Shown here: positions 17,089-26,489 of the stretch, in pieces
Layout of the letters: each line of letters begins with the position of its first letter
Position numbering within the stretch: position 1 is the stretch's first letter
Assembly (NCBI RefSeq): GCF_001697225.1
Contig: NZ_CP014671.1
Location: 434,001-498,000, forward strand
Length of the DNA stretch: 64,000 bases
DNA from: Immundisolibacter cernigliae
GTDB taxonomy: Bacteria > Pseudomonadota > Gammaproteobacteria > Immundisolibacterales > Immundisolibacteraceae
Direction: 5' to 3'
The notes under the pieces: model-generated
Told to the model about the DNA's origin: nothing
Seen by the model: the letters and a program-made list of their open reading frames with translations, nothing else
Databases searched by the model: none
Translations under genes and position numbers: made by a program

Positions 17089-18411
17089 GTGAAAGACGTC
17101 AGCAAGTTGATCCTGGAAGACGGCGCGGTGCAGGACCGCCGCATCTACTGGGATCAGGACATCTACGAGCAGGAGCTGGAGCAGATCTTCGCCCGCGCCT
17201 GGCAGTTCCTGGCCCACGAGGGGCAGATTCCGAACGCCGGCGACTTCCTGACCACCCGCATGGGCGAGGACAACGTCATCGTCGCCCGCCAGCCGGATGG
17301 CACCATCAAGGCCTTCATCAACTCCTGTCCGCACCGCGGCAACGTGGTCTGCCACGCCGACACCGGCAACGCCAAGGCCTTCACCTGCGCCTACCACGGC
17401 TGGGCCTTTGGCCTGGATGGCGCGCTGGCCACCGTACCGCTGGAGCACGACGCCTATTACGACGCCATCGAGCGCCCGCGCTACGCCATGCACCCGGTGG
17501 CCAAGGTGGAGAGCTACAAGGGCCTGGTGTTCGGCACCTTCGACGCCAGGGCGCCGTCGCTGCGCGACTACCTGGGCGACATGGCCTGGTACATGGACAC
17601 CTTCCTTGACGTGCCGGGCGGCATCGAGCTGCTCGGTCCGCCGATGAAGTCGATCCTGAACTGCAACTGGAAGGTGCCGGTCGAGAACTTCATCGCCGAC
17701 GGTTACCACGTCGGCTGGGCACACGCCGCGGCGCTGAAGGCCATCGAGTCCCCGCTGTCGCCGCTGGCCGGCAACCAGGCCTACGACGTCAACACCGGCC
17801 TGCAGGTCGCGACCCGTGGCGGGCATGGCTTCGGCGTCATCTGGGATGCCGCGGCTGCCATCCATCCGGAGGGGGGGGCCTTTCGCGACTGGCTGGCCAA
17901 GCGCACACCGATCATCCGCGAGCGGCTCGGCGAATGGCGCTCGCGCTTTTACAACGGTCACTGGGACGCCAGCATCTTCCCGAACTGCTCGTTCCTGTAC
18001 GGCACCAACACCTGGAAGCTGTGGCTGCCGATGGGCCCGCACAACATCGAGGTGTGGACCTGGACCCTGGTCGAGAAGGACATGCCGGCTGAGCTGAAGC
18101 AGATGATGGTCGCCACCAACATGATGACCTTCGGCACTGCCGGCATGCTGGAAACCGACGACGGCGAGAACATGGAGCAGTGCACCGGCAGCAATCGGGG
18201 CTGGGTGACGCGCCGCGGCAAGCTGTACTCGGGCATGGGCCAGGTGCGTGAAGGCCGCCACCCGGAGCTGCCCGGCATCATCGGCAAGGGCATCGTGTGC
18301 GAGACCTCCAACCGCGGTTTCTACCGCCGCTGGGCCGAGCTGATGAGCGGCCGCAGCTGGGAAGAAGTCGCCCGCGAACCGCGCTCCGCCCCCAACCGCG
18401 AGGTGGCCTGA
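17089..18411 (+). CDS. Aromatic ring-hydroxylating dioxygenase, alpha subunit
   Basis: Catalytic large subunit of a three-component Rieske non-heme iron dioxygenase. Rieske ligands are C80-P-H82 and C100-A-Y-H103 (NSCPHRGN, TCAYHGWAF). Mononuclear iron ligands H207 and H212 and the bridging D204 lie in FIADGYHVGWAH. The GTG start at 17089 follows a very strong ribosome site (GGAAGGAGGG, 6-base spacer) and gives 440 residues. An 8-G run at 17871-17878 lies inside the gene in frame (HPEGGAF). The substrate cannot be read from sequence; the length and pairing with a beta subunit fit PAH/biphenyl-type enzymes. No ferredoxin or reductase gene is nearby. Confidence 0.93.
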   Translation: MKDVSKLILEDGAVQDRRIYWDQDIYEQELEQIFARAWQFLAHEGQIPNAGDFLTTRMGEDNVIVARQPDGTIKAFINSCPHRGNVVCHADTGNAKAFTCAYHGWAFGLDGALATVPLEHDAYYDAIERPRYAMHPVAKVESYKGLVFGTFDARAPSLRDYLGDMAWYMDTFLDVPGGIELLGPPMKSILNCNWKVPVENFIADGYHVGWAHAAALKAIESPLSPLAGNQAYDVNTGLQVATRGGHGFGVIWDAAAAIHPEGGAFRDWLAKRTPIIRERLGEWRSRFYNGHWDASIFPNCSFLYGTNTWKLWLPMGPHNIEVWTWTLVEKDMPAELKQMMVATNMMTFGTAGMLETDDGENMEQCTGSNRGWVTRRGKLYSGMGQVREGRHPELPGIIGKGIVCETSNRGFYRRWAELMSGRSWEEVAREPRSAPNREVA

Positions 18412-18412
18412 C

Positions 18413-18964
18413 ATGAATGCACCGACCCAGATCAAAACCCCGGCCAACCCACGCTACGTGGACCGCGACACGCTGTTCGAGGTCGAGCGTTTCCTGATCC
18501 GCGAAGCGCGCATGCTGGATGAGGAGCGCTTTCGCGAGTGGTGGCAGACGCAGCTGACCGAGGACATCCACTACGTGCTGCCGGTGCGCGAAATTCGCAT
18601 GCGCGCCAACAAGCAGCCGATCGGCAGCAACCCCGGCGCGTTCGTCTTCAACGACAACTACGGCATGCTCGACATGCGCATCCGGCGCCTGGAGACGGGC
18701 CTGGTGTGGATGGAGGACCCGCAAAACTACATCCGCCGCTTCATCAGCAACATCGATGCGGCCTGGGCCGACGTGGACGGCGAAGTCGACGCCTGGTCGA
18801 ACTTCATCGTCTACCGCAACCGCCGCCAGCGCGACGAGACCGTGGTCTGGGGCACCAAGCAGTGCCGCCTGCGCAAGGTGGACGGTCAGTGGAAGCTGGC
18901 CGGCCGCACCATCCTGGTCGACCAGCGCGTGGTGCTGGACAAGAACCTGTATTTCTTCCTGTAG
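18413..18964 (+). CDS. Aromatic ring-hydroxylating dioxygenase, beta subunit
   Basis: 183 residues, starting 1 base after the alpha stop codon. The small-subunit (NTF2-like fold) features are LFEVERFLIREARMLDEERF near the N-terminus, the stretch RRFISNIDA and the end KLAGRTILVDQRVVLDKNLY. It supports the alpha3beta3 hexamer and has no catalytic role. The pair ends in a strong hairpin, so the operon is just these two genes. Confidence 0.93.
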   Translation: MNAPTQIKTPANPRYVDRDTLFEVERFLIREARMLDEERFREWWQTQLTEDIHYVLPVREIRMRANKQPIGSNPGAFVFNDNYGMLDMRIRRLETGLVWMEDPQNYIRRFISNIDAAWADVDGEVDAWSNFIVYRNRRQRDETVVWGTKQCRLRKVDGQWKLAGRTILVDQRVVLDKNLYFFL

Positions 18965-18971
18965 CGTCCGG

Positions 18972-19011
18972 GCCGTTGTCGGCCGCCGATCCCCTGGCGG
19001 CCGACAACGGC
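18972..19011 (+). terminator. Strong hairpin after dioxygenase beta
   Basis: A perfect 16-bp stem (GCCGTTGTCGGCCGCC and its complement) encloses an 8-base loop, starting 8 bases after the beta-subunit stop. It is followed by CATCGCCTTCTTG rather than a clean U run. It most likely ends the dioxygenase transcript or protects its 3' end. Confidence 0.75.
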
Positions 19012-19150
19012 ATCGCCTTCTTGTGGGGGACGACTCGACTCCCCATATTCCACAGCCTGACTGCCGGCCTCGGCGGCGCTGTTGCGCGCACCGTCTGCCG
19101 GCATACTTCGCACCTGCGCCAGATCGGCGTTTTTTTTCAGGAGTCCGGCA

Positions 19151-19952
<802 letters not shown>

Positions 19953-19966
19953 GAACGCGCACCCGC

Positions 19967-20010
19967 CCGGCTATTGACCCGATCTATAAAAATCCCGGGT
20001 CAATAGCCGG
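19967..20010. terminator. Bidirectional hairpin between tadA and hydrolase
   Basis: CCGGCTATTGACCC at 19967-19980 is repeated as its exact complement at 19997-20010, with a 16-base loop. It lies between convergent genes. There is no strong T run on either side, so it may act as a barrier rather than as a classic intrinsic terminator. Confidence 0.6.
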
Positions 20011-20025
20011 CGGTGCGGCCGGGGA

Positions 20026-20853
20026 TCACTCCTTCAGAAAATCCAGGCACAGCTTGTTGAACAGCTTGGCCTTCTCGTACTGCACCCAATGGCCGCACTG
20101 CGAGAACACGATGAAGCGCGCGTTGTCGCACTCCTTCATGATTTCCATGCCGGACTCGACCGGACAGGCGCGGTCGTCGCGGCCCCACAGCACCATGGTC
20201 GGCAGGTTCTTCAGGATATTCAGGCGCGGGCGCAGGTCACCGATGGACAGCGTCTGGAACACCCGCGGCGGCTGGGTAACAGCCACCTCGTAGCGCTCGT
20301 TCACCAGCTGGTCGGTGACGTCGTCCTTAGAGTAGGCCATGAATTCCAGGAAGCGGCGCAGCTTGTCCTTGCTGAAGCCGCCCTCCTCCTGACCAAGCGC
20401 CTTGAGCATCTGGATGGCCGGCATGGCCAGATACCGCTCCATCGGCCCGATACCGCCCGGACCCATCACCACCAGCTTCTTGACCCGCTGCGGGAAGTCC
20501 TGCGAGAAGCGGATGGACATGGCGCCGCCCATCGAGTTTCCGACCAGGGTCACCTTGTCCAGGTTCAGGTGATCGAACAGCTTGATCAGGCAGTCCATCA
20601 GGGTTTCGAAATCGAAATTGCCGTCACTGGGCTTGGACGACAGGCCGTAGCCGAAGGCGTCCGGTGCAATGGCCCGGTAGCCGGCGTCGGCGAACACCTG
20701 CAGGTTGTGCTGCCAGTTGGTCCAGCCGCCGGCGCCCTGGCCGCCACCATGCAGGAAAATGACCGGCTCGCCCTTGCCTATGTCGTGGTAGTGAAGGCGG
20801 TTACCGTTGCCCATGTCGGCATAGTTGGCGACCTTGTTGTATTGATAGTCCAT
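20026..20853 (-). CDS. Alpha/beta hydrolase, meta-cleavage-product (BphD/HsaD-like) type
   Basis: 275 residues from the ATG at 20853, preceded by GAGGAG. The catalytic triad is S107 (GNSMGGA), D226 (WGRDDRACP) and H255 (CGHWVQYEKA). The oxyanion region FLHGGGQGAGGW and the stretch LVVMGPGGIGP resemble BphD, HsaD and related C-C bond hydrolases that cut ring-fission products. This would give the cell a hydrolytic branch of meta cleavage, but the gene is not next to the catechol 2,3-dioxygenase (33798). It lies 35 bases after ihfB on the same strand. Confidence 0.85.
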   Translation of the reverse strand: MDYQYNKVANYADMGNGNRLHYHDIGKGEPVIFLHGGGQGAGGWTNWQHNLQVFADAGYRAIAPDAFGYGLSSKPSDGNFDFETLMDCLIKLFDHLNLDKVTLVGNSMGGAMSIRFSQDFPQRVKKLVVMGPGGIGPMERYLAMPAIQMLKALGQEEGGFSKDKLRRFLEFMAYSKDDVTDQLVNERYEVAVTQPPRVFQTLSIGDLRPRLNILKNLPTMVLWGRDDRACPVESGMEIMKECDNARFIVFSQCGHWVQYEKAKLFNKLCLDFLKE

Positions 20854-20888
20854 CGGCTTTCTCCTCGGGATGTGACAGGAACGGGGGT

Positions 20889-21197
20889 TCAATCGGGGTC
20901 GTTGTCTACCAGCGGCATGCCGTTGTCGACCAGCTGGCGCAGGTCCTTGCCGGGCTTGAAATGCACCACGTGGCGCTCGCCCAGCGGCACGGACTCGCCC
21001 GTTTTCGGGTTACGCGCCAACTTGGGACGGCGGTAATGCAGGCTGAAGCTGCCAAAGCCGCGAATTTCGATGCGCCCGCCGTGACCCAGAGTGTCGATCA
21101 TCTGCCCCTGCAGCAGCTTGACCGCCAGTTCCAGGTCTTTCGTGGACAGGCCTTCGAATTCCTGGGCCAGCAGTTCGATGAGTTGGGAACGGACCAC
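20889..21197 (-). CDS. ihfB: Integration host factor, beta subunit
   Basis: 102 residues. RIEIRGFGSFSLHYRRPKLA, NPKTG and HFKPGKDLR match the IHF-beta arm and DNA-wrapping region. Binds and sharply bends DNA as a heterodimer with IhfA. The alternative, HU, is less likely because of the RIEIRGFGSFSLHYR stretch. Transcribed divergently from the universal stress gene. Confidence 0.94.
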   Translation of the reverse strand: MVRSQLIELLAQEFEGLSTKDLELAVKLLQGQMIDTLGHGGRIEIRGFGSFSLHYRRPKLARNPKTGESVPLGERHVVHFKPGKDLRQLVDNGMPLVDNDPD

Positions 21198-21268
21198 GCG
21201 GTATGGCTCTTGATTGTTGGACGGATGGCCGGCAGCGGGCGAAATTCTAATGCCGATTCAAGCGCTTG

Positions 21269-21282
21269 TGGATTGTAATCAA
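21269..21282. promoter_or_regulatory. FNR/ANR-like box upstream of the universal stress gene
   Basis: TGGATTGTAATCAA matches TTGAT-N4-ATCAA with one difference. It lies between ihfB (starts 21197, minus) and the Usp gene (starts 21357, plus). In pseudomonads several usp genes are under Anr control, which would fit. A TACCAT at 21315-21320 could be a -10, but the spacing is not the usual class II distance. Confidence 0.45.
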
Positions 21283-21356
21283 GCGTCGACGTGCGCCGCG
21301 GCGAAACGGCTTGCTACCATGCCTGCCATCTTAACCGCCGACCGGGAGTTGCCGTC

Positions 21357-21812
21357 ATGCCCACTGACTCGCTGAGCGTCCACAAGGTGCTGGTGCCGCT
21401 CGATTTCTCGGATCCGTCGCTGCAGGCCCTGCAGTACGCGCGTCGCTTTGCCGAGCCCAGCAAGGCCGAGCTGATACTGCTGTACGTGATCGAGCCGGTG
21501 GCCTACCCGGCCGAGCTGGGCGTGGTGATCAACCTCGACGCCGACCTCGCCGAGCGCGCCCTGGGCGAGCTCGAAAAACTGCGCCTGCAGCACCTGGGCG
21601 ACTATCCGGCCACCCGCAGCCTGGTACGCAGCGGCGTGGCGGATGCCGAAATCATCACCACGGCCAAGGACGAACAGGCGGATCTGATCGTCATCGGCAC
21701 GCACGGGTTTTCGGGCCTCAAACACTTTCTGCTGGGCAGCACCGCCGAACGGGTGGTGCGCGACGCGCCGTGCCCGGTGCTGACGGTGCGCCATCACGTC
21801 GCGAAGAGCTGA
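21357..21812 (+). CDS. Universal stress protein, UspA family
   Basis: 151 residues from ATG 21357 after CGGGAG. A single Usp domain: KVLVPLDFSDPSLQALQYAR at the N-terminus and the nucleotide-binding end GTHGFSGLKHFLLGSTAERV. Such proteins respond to starvation or low oxygen; the upstream FNR-like box suggests the latter. Upstream in-frame codons lack a ribosome site. Confidence 0.93.
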   Translation: MPTDSLSVHKVLVPLDFSDPSLQALQYARRFAEPSKAELILLYVIEPVAYPAELGVVINLDADLAERALGELEKLRLQHLGDYPATRSLVRSGVADAEIITTAKDEQADLIVIGTHGFSGLKHFLLGSTAERVVRDAPCPVLTVRHHVAKS

Positions 21813-21855
21813 CAGCGCACCGCTTCAGGCGACCGGGCGCGAGCGGGCCGCCGGC

Positions 21856-23154
21856 TCAGGCACCGGCAGCCCCGCGGCCTGGTCGCGGCACTACCTGCAC
21901 CGCGACAGCTGCCAGTACCGCGGCAACGCTGAACAACAACACGCCGGGTCGGTAGCTGTGGGTGGCTTCCAGCAGCCGGCCCAGCGCCGCCACCGTAATG
22001 AATGCACCCAGCGCGCCGAAGGAATTGACCACGGCGATGCCGACCGCGGCCATGGCGGGCGGTATCGCGGCCGTCACCAGACCCCAGAAGCAACTGAACG
22101 CCGCGCCGGCGCCCAGCAGCGCCACCAGCATGCCAACGGATACCTGCCAGACGCTGTCGGCAAAGGCCATCAGCAGATAGCCGGCAGCGGCCGTCAGCGC
22201 ACCGACGGACACATGCCAGTAGCGCTCGCCGGTGCGGTCCGAGTGCCGCCCCCACAGAACCAGCGCCGCCCCGAACAACAGATACGGTGCGCCGACTACC
22301 CAGCCGACCGCTGTGGCGCTGAGGCTCGGATCGAGCGCATGCACCAGCTTCGGGCTCCAGAAGATCACGCCCGTGAAGGAGCCCAGGAACAGGAAGTACG
22401 CCAAAGCCAGCAGCAGCACGGTGGGGTGAAATATCTTGCGCAAGGTGCCGTGGGCCACCGGCGCGGCCGCGGCCCGCTCGGTGGCCAGTGCGTTCTGCAG
22501 CCAGCTGCGCTGGGCGGCCGTCAGCCAGCGCGCCTGCGCCGGGCCATCCGGCAGCACCGTGAGTACGACCAGTCCCAGCAGCACCGTCGGGATGCCCTCG
22601 ACGATGAACAGCCATTGCCAACCCGCCAGTCCGAGCACGCCGCCCATGCCATCCATGATGGCGCCCGACAGGGGGCTGCCCAGCAAGCCCGCCACCGCCA
22701 GTGCCAATGCGAACTGGCCGATCGCAGTGGCCCGGTCGTTCGCGCGGAACCAGTAGGTCAGGTACAGGATGATGCCCGGGTACAGACCCGCCTCGGCCAC
22801 GCCCAGAATGAACCGCATCACGTAGAACTGCGTCGGTGTTGCGACGCAGGCCATGAGTGCCGATACCGTGCCCCAGATCAGCATGATGCTGCTGATCAGC
22901 CGGCGTGCGCCGATGCGCTCCAGCAGCAGATTGGCGGGCACCTCGAACAGGAAGTAACCGAAGAAAAACAGGCCGGCGCCCAGGCCGTAGACGGCATCCG
23001 AGAAATTCAGGTCCTGGTTCATGGTCAGCGCCGCAAAGCTGACGTTGACCCGATCCAGGTGGGCCATGATGTAGATCACGATCAACAGCGGAATGAGCCG
23101 CACGCTGATCTGCCGCCGCACGTCGTCGGCGAATGCCTGGTCTGACCCGGCCAT
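21856..23154 (-). CDS. MFS transporter, anion:cation symporter (phthalate/tartrate-like)
   Basis: 432 residues with twelve hydrophobic segments. The N-terminus LIPLLIVIYIMAHLDRVNVS and FGYFLFEVPANLLLERIGAR are typical of the ACS family, which moves organic acids such as phthalate, 4-hydroxyphenylacetate, tartrate or glucarate. In this setting an aromatic acid is a fair guess, but no sequence feature decides it. Stands alone. Confidence 0.9.
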   Translation of the reverse strand: MAGSDQAFADDVRRQISVRLIPLLIVIYIMAHLDRVNVSFAALTMNQDLNFSDAVYGLGAGLFFFGYFLFEVPANLLLERIGARRLISSIMLIWGTVSALMACVATPTQFYVMRFILGVAEAGLYPGIILYLTYWFRANDRATAIGQFALALAVAGLLGSPLSGAIMDGMGGVLGLAGWQWLFIVEGIPTVLLGLVVLTVLPDGPAQARWLTAAQRSWLQNALATERAAAAPVAHGTLRKIFHPTVLLLALAYFLFLGSFTGVIFWSPKLVHALDPSLSATAVGWVVGAPYLLFGAALVLWGRHSDRTGERYWHVSVGALTAAAGYLLMAFADSVWQVSVGMLVALLGAGAAFSCFWGLVTAAIPPAMAAVGIAVVNSFGALGAFITVAALGRLLEATHSYRPGVLLFSVAAVLAAVAVQVVPRPGRGAAGA

Positions 23155-23276
23155 GATTCCTCCCCGGTCTTGCTTGTCGTTATGAATGCTGGCGCCAAAT
23201 CACTGTTCGGCGACGCGGGCGCATGATACCCGGCACATCGGGCCAGCCGTGCCGGTGCATGGCCGACGTCCGGGCG

Positions 23277-23798
23277 CTACTGGCGCAGCGCGAGGCCCCG
23301 TGTCAGAAACAGGTACACGCCGAGCAGCAGACCCAGGAAGGCACCGAATTGGCCAACCAGCGTTATCTGCTGCAGTCCCGGCGCGGTGCCTGACAGGTTG
23401 AGCCGGTAGCCCTGGACGTACGCGCCAAAGCCGTCCGGCAGCGTGACGGCCAGCATCGAGCACACGATTTCACCCAACCAAACCCAGAACCCGATCAGCG
23501 CCAGCCAGAAGAACGGGCGACTCCATCGATAAATGGCATCGGACCATGCCTCGCCGGACATCAGGACCCGATACGGGATCAGCACCAGCATGTAGACAAA
23601 CAAGGGCACCCCGACCAGCAGCACGGCATTGATCCGGCCCGTGGTGACGCTAAGCACGTCGTGCGCCTTCACGGCAAGCTCGAAGGAGAACAGGCCCAGG
23701 CACGGCGCACAGACCGTATCGAGCCAGAATTTTCCGCTTGCCCACACGATCATCAACCACACGCTGCAGAGCGTGAACGGAACAGCCAGTCGCTGCAT
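23277..23798 (-). CDS. Conserved-looking membrane protein of unknown function
   Basis: 173 residues with four hydrophobic segments: near 5-20, 55-75 (INAVLLVGVPLFVYMLVLIP), 92-112 (PFFWLALIGFWVWLGEIV) and 148-165. Not recognised. It follows codon use of its neighbours and lies between the MFS gene and a REP cluster, so it is likely real. Confidence 0.65.
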   Translation of the reverse strand: MQRLAVPFTLCSVWLMIVWASGKFWLDTVCAPCLGLFSFELAVKAHDVLSVTTGRINAVLLVGVPLFVYMLVLIPYRVLMSGEAWSDAIYRWSRPFFWLALIGFWVWLGEIVCSMLAVTLPDGFGAYVQGYRLNLSGTAPGLQQITLVGQFGAFLGLLLGVYLFLTRGLALRQ

Positions 23799-23865
23799 GC
23801 AAGGCTCCCTGTTGGCTGGATTCGGCGTGGCTGTGTTCTGCGGATTCCGTGAGCCATCGGCAAAC

Positions 23866-24036
23866 TGTAGGAGCCCGGCTGTGCCGGGCGATCGATGGCG
23901 ATGCGTTTCCTCTTGTAGGAGCCCGGCTTCGCCGGGCGATCATCGCGCAGCGCAGCTGCGCTCCCACAGGACGACCATCCCTTGCAGGAGCCCGGCTTCC
24001 ACGGACAATCATCGCGCAGCGCAGCTGCGCTCCTAC
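23866..24036. repeat. REP cluster of the GTAGGAGCCCGGC family
   Basis: Units begin at 23866 (TGTAGGAGCCCGGCTGTGCC), 23914 and 23983, each with a GCCCGGC..GCCGGGC hairpin (the third is imperfect). The second and third are followed by GCGCAGCGCAGCTGCGCTCC with the palindrome GCGCAGCTGCGC. They fill the 296-base gap between the membrane protein and the dioxygenase gene at 24095; no other feature is seen there. Confidence 0.85.
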
Positions 24037-24094
24037 CCGGTTTTTGCCGCTGCAGGCGCCAAGACATCCGGAACGGGTTTGTTCGGCGCTTCCC

Positions 24095-25354
24095 TTACAG
24101 CCCCATCAGCCGCCGATACCCGGCCCAGAACGCGCGCACGCCGTTCTCGTCCACGCCCATCACTTCCATGCTGTCGGTGCTGCTGCCGCCGCATTCGATG
24201 ACCGAGGTGGCATCCAGGCTGCCGGCGATGCCCTGCTGGCAGATGTTGACCGCCTCGCCGTCTTCCATGGAGATGAACCCGGCCGGGCCGACCATGTTGT
24301 GCTGCTTCAGGCGATGCGCGGTCAGTGCCGGGCTGTCGTCGGCAAAGCCGTAGAAGGTCCACACCAGCTCCGTTCCTTCCAGGCCCTTGGTCTGAATCTG
24401 CCGCACGGCCAGCGTGTTCGAAATCTGCTGCAAGACGACGTTCGGGAACATCGAGTGGATGGTCAGCGAAATCTCGCCGCCCAGTTCCGGTATCCAGCGC
24501 AAAATTTCCGGGGCTTCCAGCTGGGCGTCCGATTCGGCCTTGCGCGCGCTGGCCTGCTGATAGTGCTCGATGCTCTGGTCGTCGGCCGGTTTGCACACCT
24601 GCAGCAGCTGGTGCAGCTTGTTGTCGGACAGGTGCACCCAACCGCGCTGGCCCTGCCGGTAGATGCCGAAGGTCGGGTAGAACAGGTGCAACAGACCGCC
24701 GTGGTAGCTGTCGCGCGAATTCTCGGCGTACAGCTTCCAGTTGCCGCTGAAGTACTGGCGGGCGTGACCGAGCACCGTAATCGGTCGCCCGAACAGGCGC
24801 TCGATGTTGGCGCAATGCTCAGCGCCCAGGTACTCGCGCAGCGGTAGCGTGGCGCTGTCGAAGGTACCGAAGATCATCTCGCCGACCGTATCCACCCGCA
24901 GTTGCTGCAGGCCGTGCCCGGCCATGTCGAAATCGGCCGGATAACCGCCCTTGCCGCCCAGGCCCTTGCGGAAGGGCACGCCGACGAGCTTGCCAGCGGC
25001 GTCGTAAGCCCACTGGTGATAGACACAGGTATGCGTGCCGTTTGCGCCCACATTGCCGCGCAGTTCACGACACACCAGCGCGCCACGATGCGCGCAGCGG
25101 TTGACCCAGCAGTGCAGCGCGCCGGCGGAATCCCGCGTCAGCACGACGGGCGTGTCGCCAACGAAGGTGGCCTTGTAGTCACCCGCGGCCGGCACCTCGG
25201 CGGCCAGACCCAGAAAGCTCCACACCGGGCCGCGGAAAATTCGCTCCTGCTCCTGGGCGTAGAGGACCTGGTCCTCGTACACGCGGTACGGGGCGCGCGT
25301 CTCGCCGGCCGCCGGCCAGCGCAGGGGTGTGTCGACGGATAGCGGTGCGTTCAT
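24095..25354 (-). CDS. Rieske aromatic dioxygenase alpha subunit without a partner
   Basis: 419 residues from ATG 25354, which follows AGGAGGAG; longer upstream frame is not conserved-looking. Rieske ligands C87/H89 (NRCAHRGALV) and C110/H113 (TCVYHQWAY). Iron site D215, H218 and H223 in ENSRDSYHGGLLHLF. The closest resemblance I can name is the anthranilate/salicylate/terephthalate-type large subunits, with low certainty. No beta subunit, ferredoxin or reductase lies next to it, so it may be an alpha-only oxygenase or may use a subunit from another locus. Confidence 0.88.
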   Translation of the reverse strand: MNAPLSVDTPLRWPAAGETRAPYRVYEDQVLYAQEQERIFRGPVWSFLGLAAEVPAAGDYKATFVGDTPVVLTRDSAGALHCWVNRCAHRGALVCRELRGNVGANGTHTCVYHQWAYDAAGKLVGVPFRKGLGGKGGYPADFDMAGHGLQQLRVDTVGEMIFGTFDSATLPLREYLGAEHCANIERLFGRPITVLGHARQYFSGNWKLYAENSRDSYHGGLLHLFYPTFGIYRQGQRGWVHLSDNKLHQLLQVCKPADDQSIEHYQQASARKAESDAQLEAPEILRWIPELGGEISLTIHSMFPNVVLQQISNTLAVRQIQTKGLEGTELVWTFYGFADDSPALTAHRLKQHNMVGPAGFISMEDGEAVNICQQGIAGSLDATSVIECGGSSTDSMEVMGVDENGVRAFWAGYRRLMGL

Positions 25355-25399
25355 GCGAACTCCTCCTGGTGCGTGTTTGCTGTGCGTGGGCGCCGAAGC

Positions 25400-25420
25400 A
25401 TGCGCCCAGATATGGCGCAT
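25400..25420. promoter_or_regulatory. Operator-like inverted repeat upstream of the dioxygenase
   Basis: ATGCGCC, a 7-base spacer, then GGCGCAT, 46 bases before the ATG at 25354. The symmetry and size suit a dimeric repressor or activator. The rest of the 349-base gap to the RRM gene holds no ORF I can support and may be a long leader of that gene. Confidence 0.4.
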
Positions 25421-25703
25421 AACGATACCCGGAAATATTTCGCTGCACCCGTGTGTAAGGTGCATGGAATTGTCGTACGCTTCCGCGCGTTCGTGATTGT
25501 CGGACGTTTGTGCTTGTTTCCTCGCGGGAAATTGGCCTGATCCGTCCGCCGCTGCGGACCCAGGCACACGCCGCCCGACGGCTGATTTTCGTTTTTCCGA
25601 GACTTCGGAAAGCGCCGACGGACAGCGGTTTTCGATGACCCCGGGGCAGAATGTCGGCGCACTGAACCGCATCCGCCCCGTTATCCGGAAGCGATTTTCG
25701 ACC

Positions 25704-25973
25704 ATGACTTCGATCTACGTTGGCAACCTGCCCTTCTCCGCATCGGAAGACGAGCTGCGCGCGCTGTTCGAGCAGCACGGTACCGTCCACTCGGTGAAAC
25801 TGATCAACGACCGCGAAACCGGCCGTCCGCGGGGTTTCGGCTTCGTCGAGATGGATCCCGCCGCGGCAGCCGTGGCCATCCAACATCTCAATGGCGCCGA
25901 TTTTGGCGGGCGCGCCTTGCGCATCAACGAAGCGCAGGAGCGGGCCCCACGCCCACCGCGCCGTCCGCGCTGA
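25704..25973 (+). CDS. Single-RRM RNA-binding protein
   Basis: 89 residues: one RRM with RNP2 SIYVGNLPFS at the N-terminus and RNP1 RGFGFVEM, ending in a basic tail ERAPRPPRRPR. Bacterial single-RRM proteins of this size are often cold- or stress-linked RNA chaperones. The true start is ATG 25704; codons upstream in the open frame look like leader sequence. Followed by an intrinsic terminator. Confidence 0.93.
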   Translation: MTSIYVGNLPFSASEDELRALFEQHGTVHSVKLINDRETGRPRGFGFVEMDPAAAAVAIQHLNGADFGGRALRINEAQERAPRPPRRPR

Positions 25974-25995
25974 ACCAGCCGACGCGATCAGCGGA

Positions 25996-26026
25996 CCCCG
26001 CGGCGTGCGAGCGCCGCGGGGTTTTT
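25996..26026 (+). terminator. Intrinsic terminator after the RRM gene
   Basis: CCCCGCGGCG (25996-26005), loop TGCGAG, CGCCGCGGGG (26012-26021), then TTTTTG. A textbook rho-independent terminator 23 bases after the stop codon. Confidence 0.92.
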
Positions 26027-26054
26027 GTGTTTCTGATGAACCGGAGTGCGCACC

Positions 26055-26300
26055 ATGGATACAGACCTGCAAACCCAAATCGAAGCGGCAGCTTTCCGCC
26101 GACTGCTCGAGCACCTGCAGCAACATACCGAAGTCCAGAACATCGACCTCATGAACCTGGCTGGTTTCTGTCGCAATTGCCTGGCCAAGTGGTACCGCGC
26201 CGCGGCCGCCGAACACAGTCAGACGCTCAGCGAGCCGCAGGCCCGCGAGGCGGTGTACGGAATGCCGTATGAAGACTGGAAACGACTCCATCAGAAATAG
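26055..26300 (+). CDS. DUF1244 family protein
   Basis: 81 residues. The conserved core is DLMNLAGFCRNCLAKWYRAA, with two cysteines (FCRNC), then EAVYGMPYEDWKRLH. This small family is common in proteobacteria; its function is unknown. The start at 26055 has GGAG 8 bases upstream; the next upstream ATG would include the ribosome site. Confidence 0.9.
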   Translation: MDTDLQTQIEAAAFRRLLEHLQQHTEVQNIDLMNLAGFCRNCLAKWYRAAAAEHSQTLSEPQAREAVYGMPYEDWKRLHQK

Positions 26301-26489
26301 CCGCCGGCTGAGGTCGTCGCAGGCGCTGCTGGCGGCTGCGCCCGGGTCCATCGATGCCGGGTAGTACATTACCGACCGCCGCGGGACGGCAGAAGCAGGC
26401 CCCGCTCGGGAAACGCTGAATATTTCAGCGTTTCCCTTGGCACTGCCTGCGCTCGCACATGCATCAACCTTTCACCTCGGAGAAACTCA

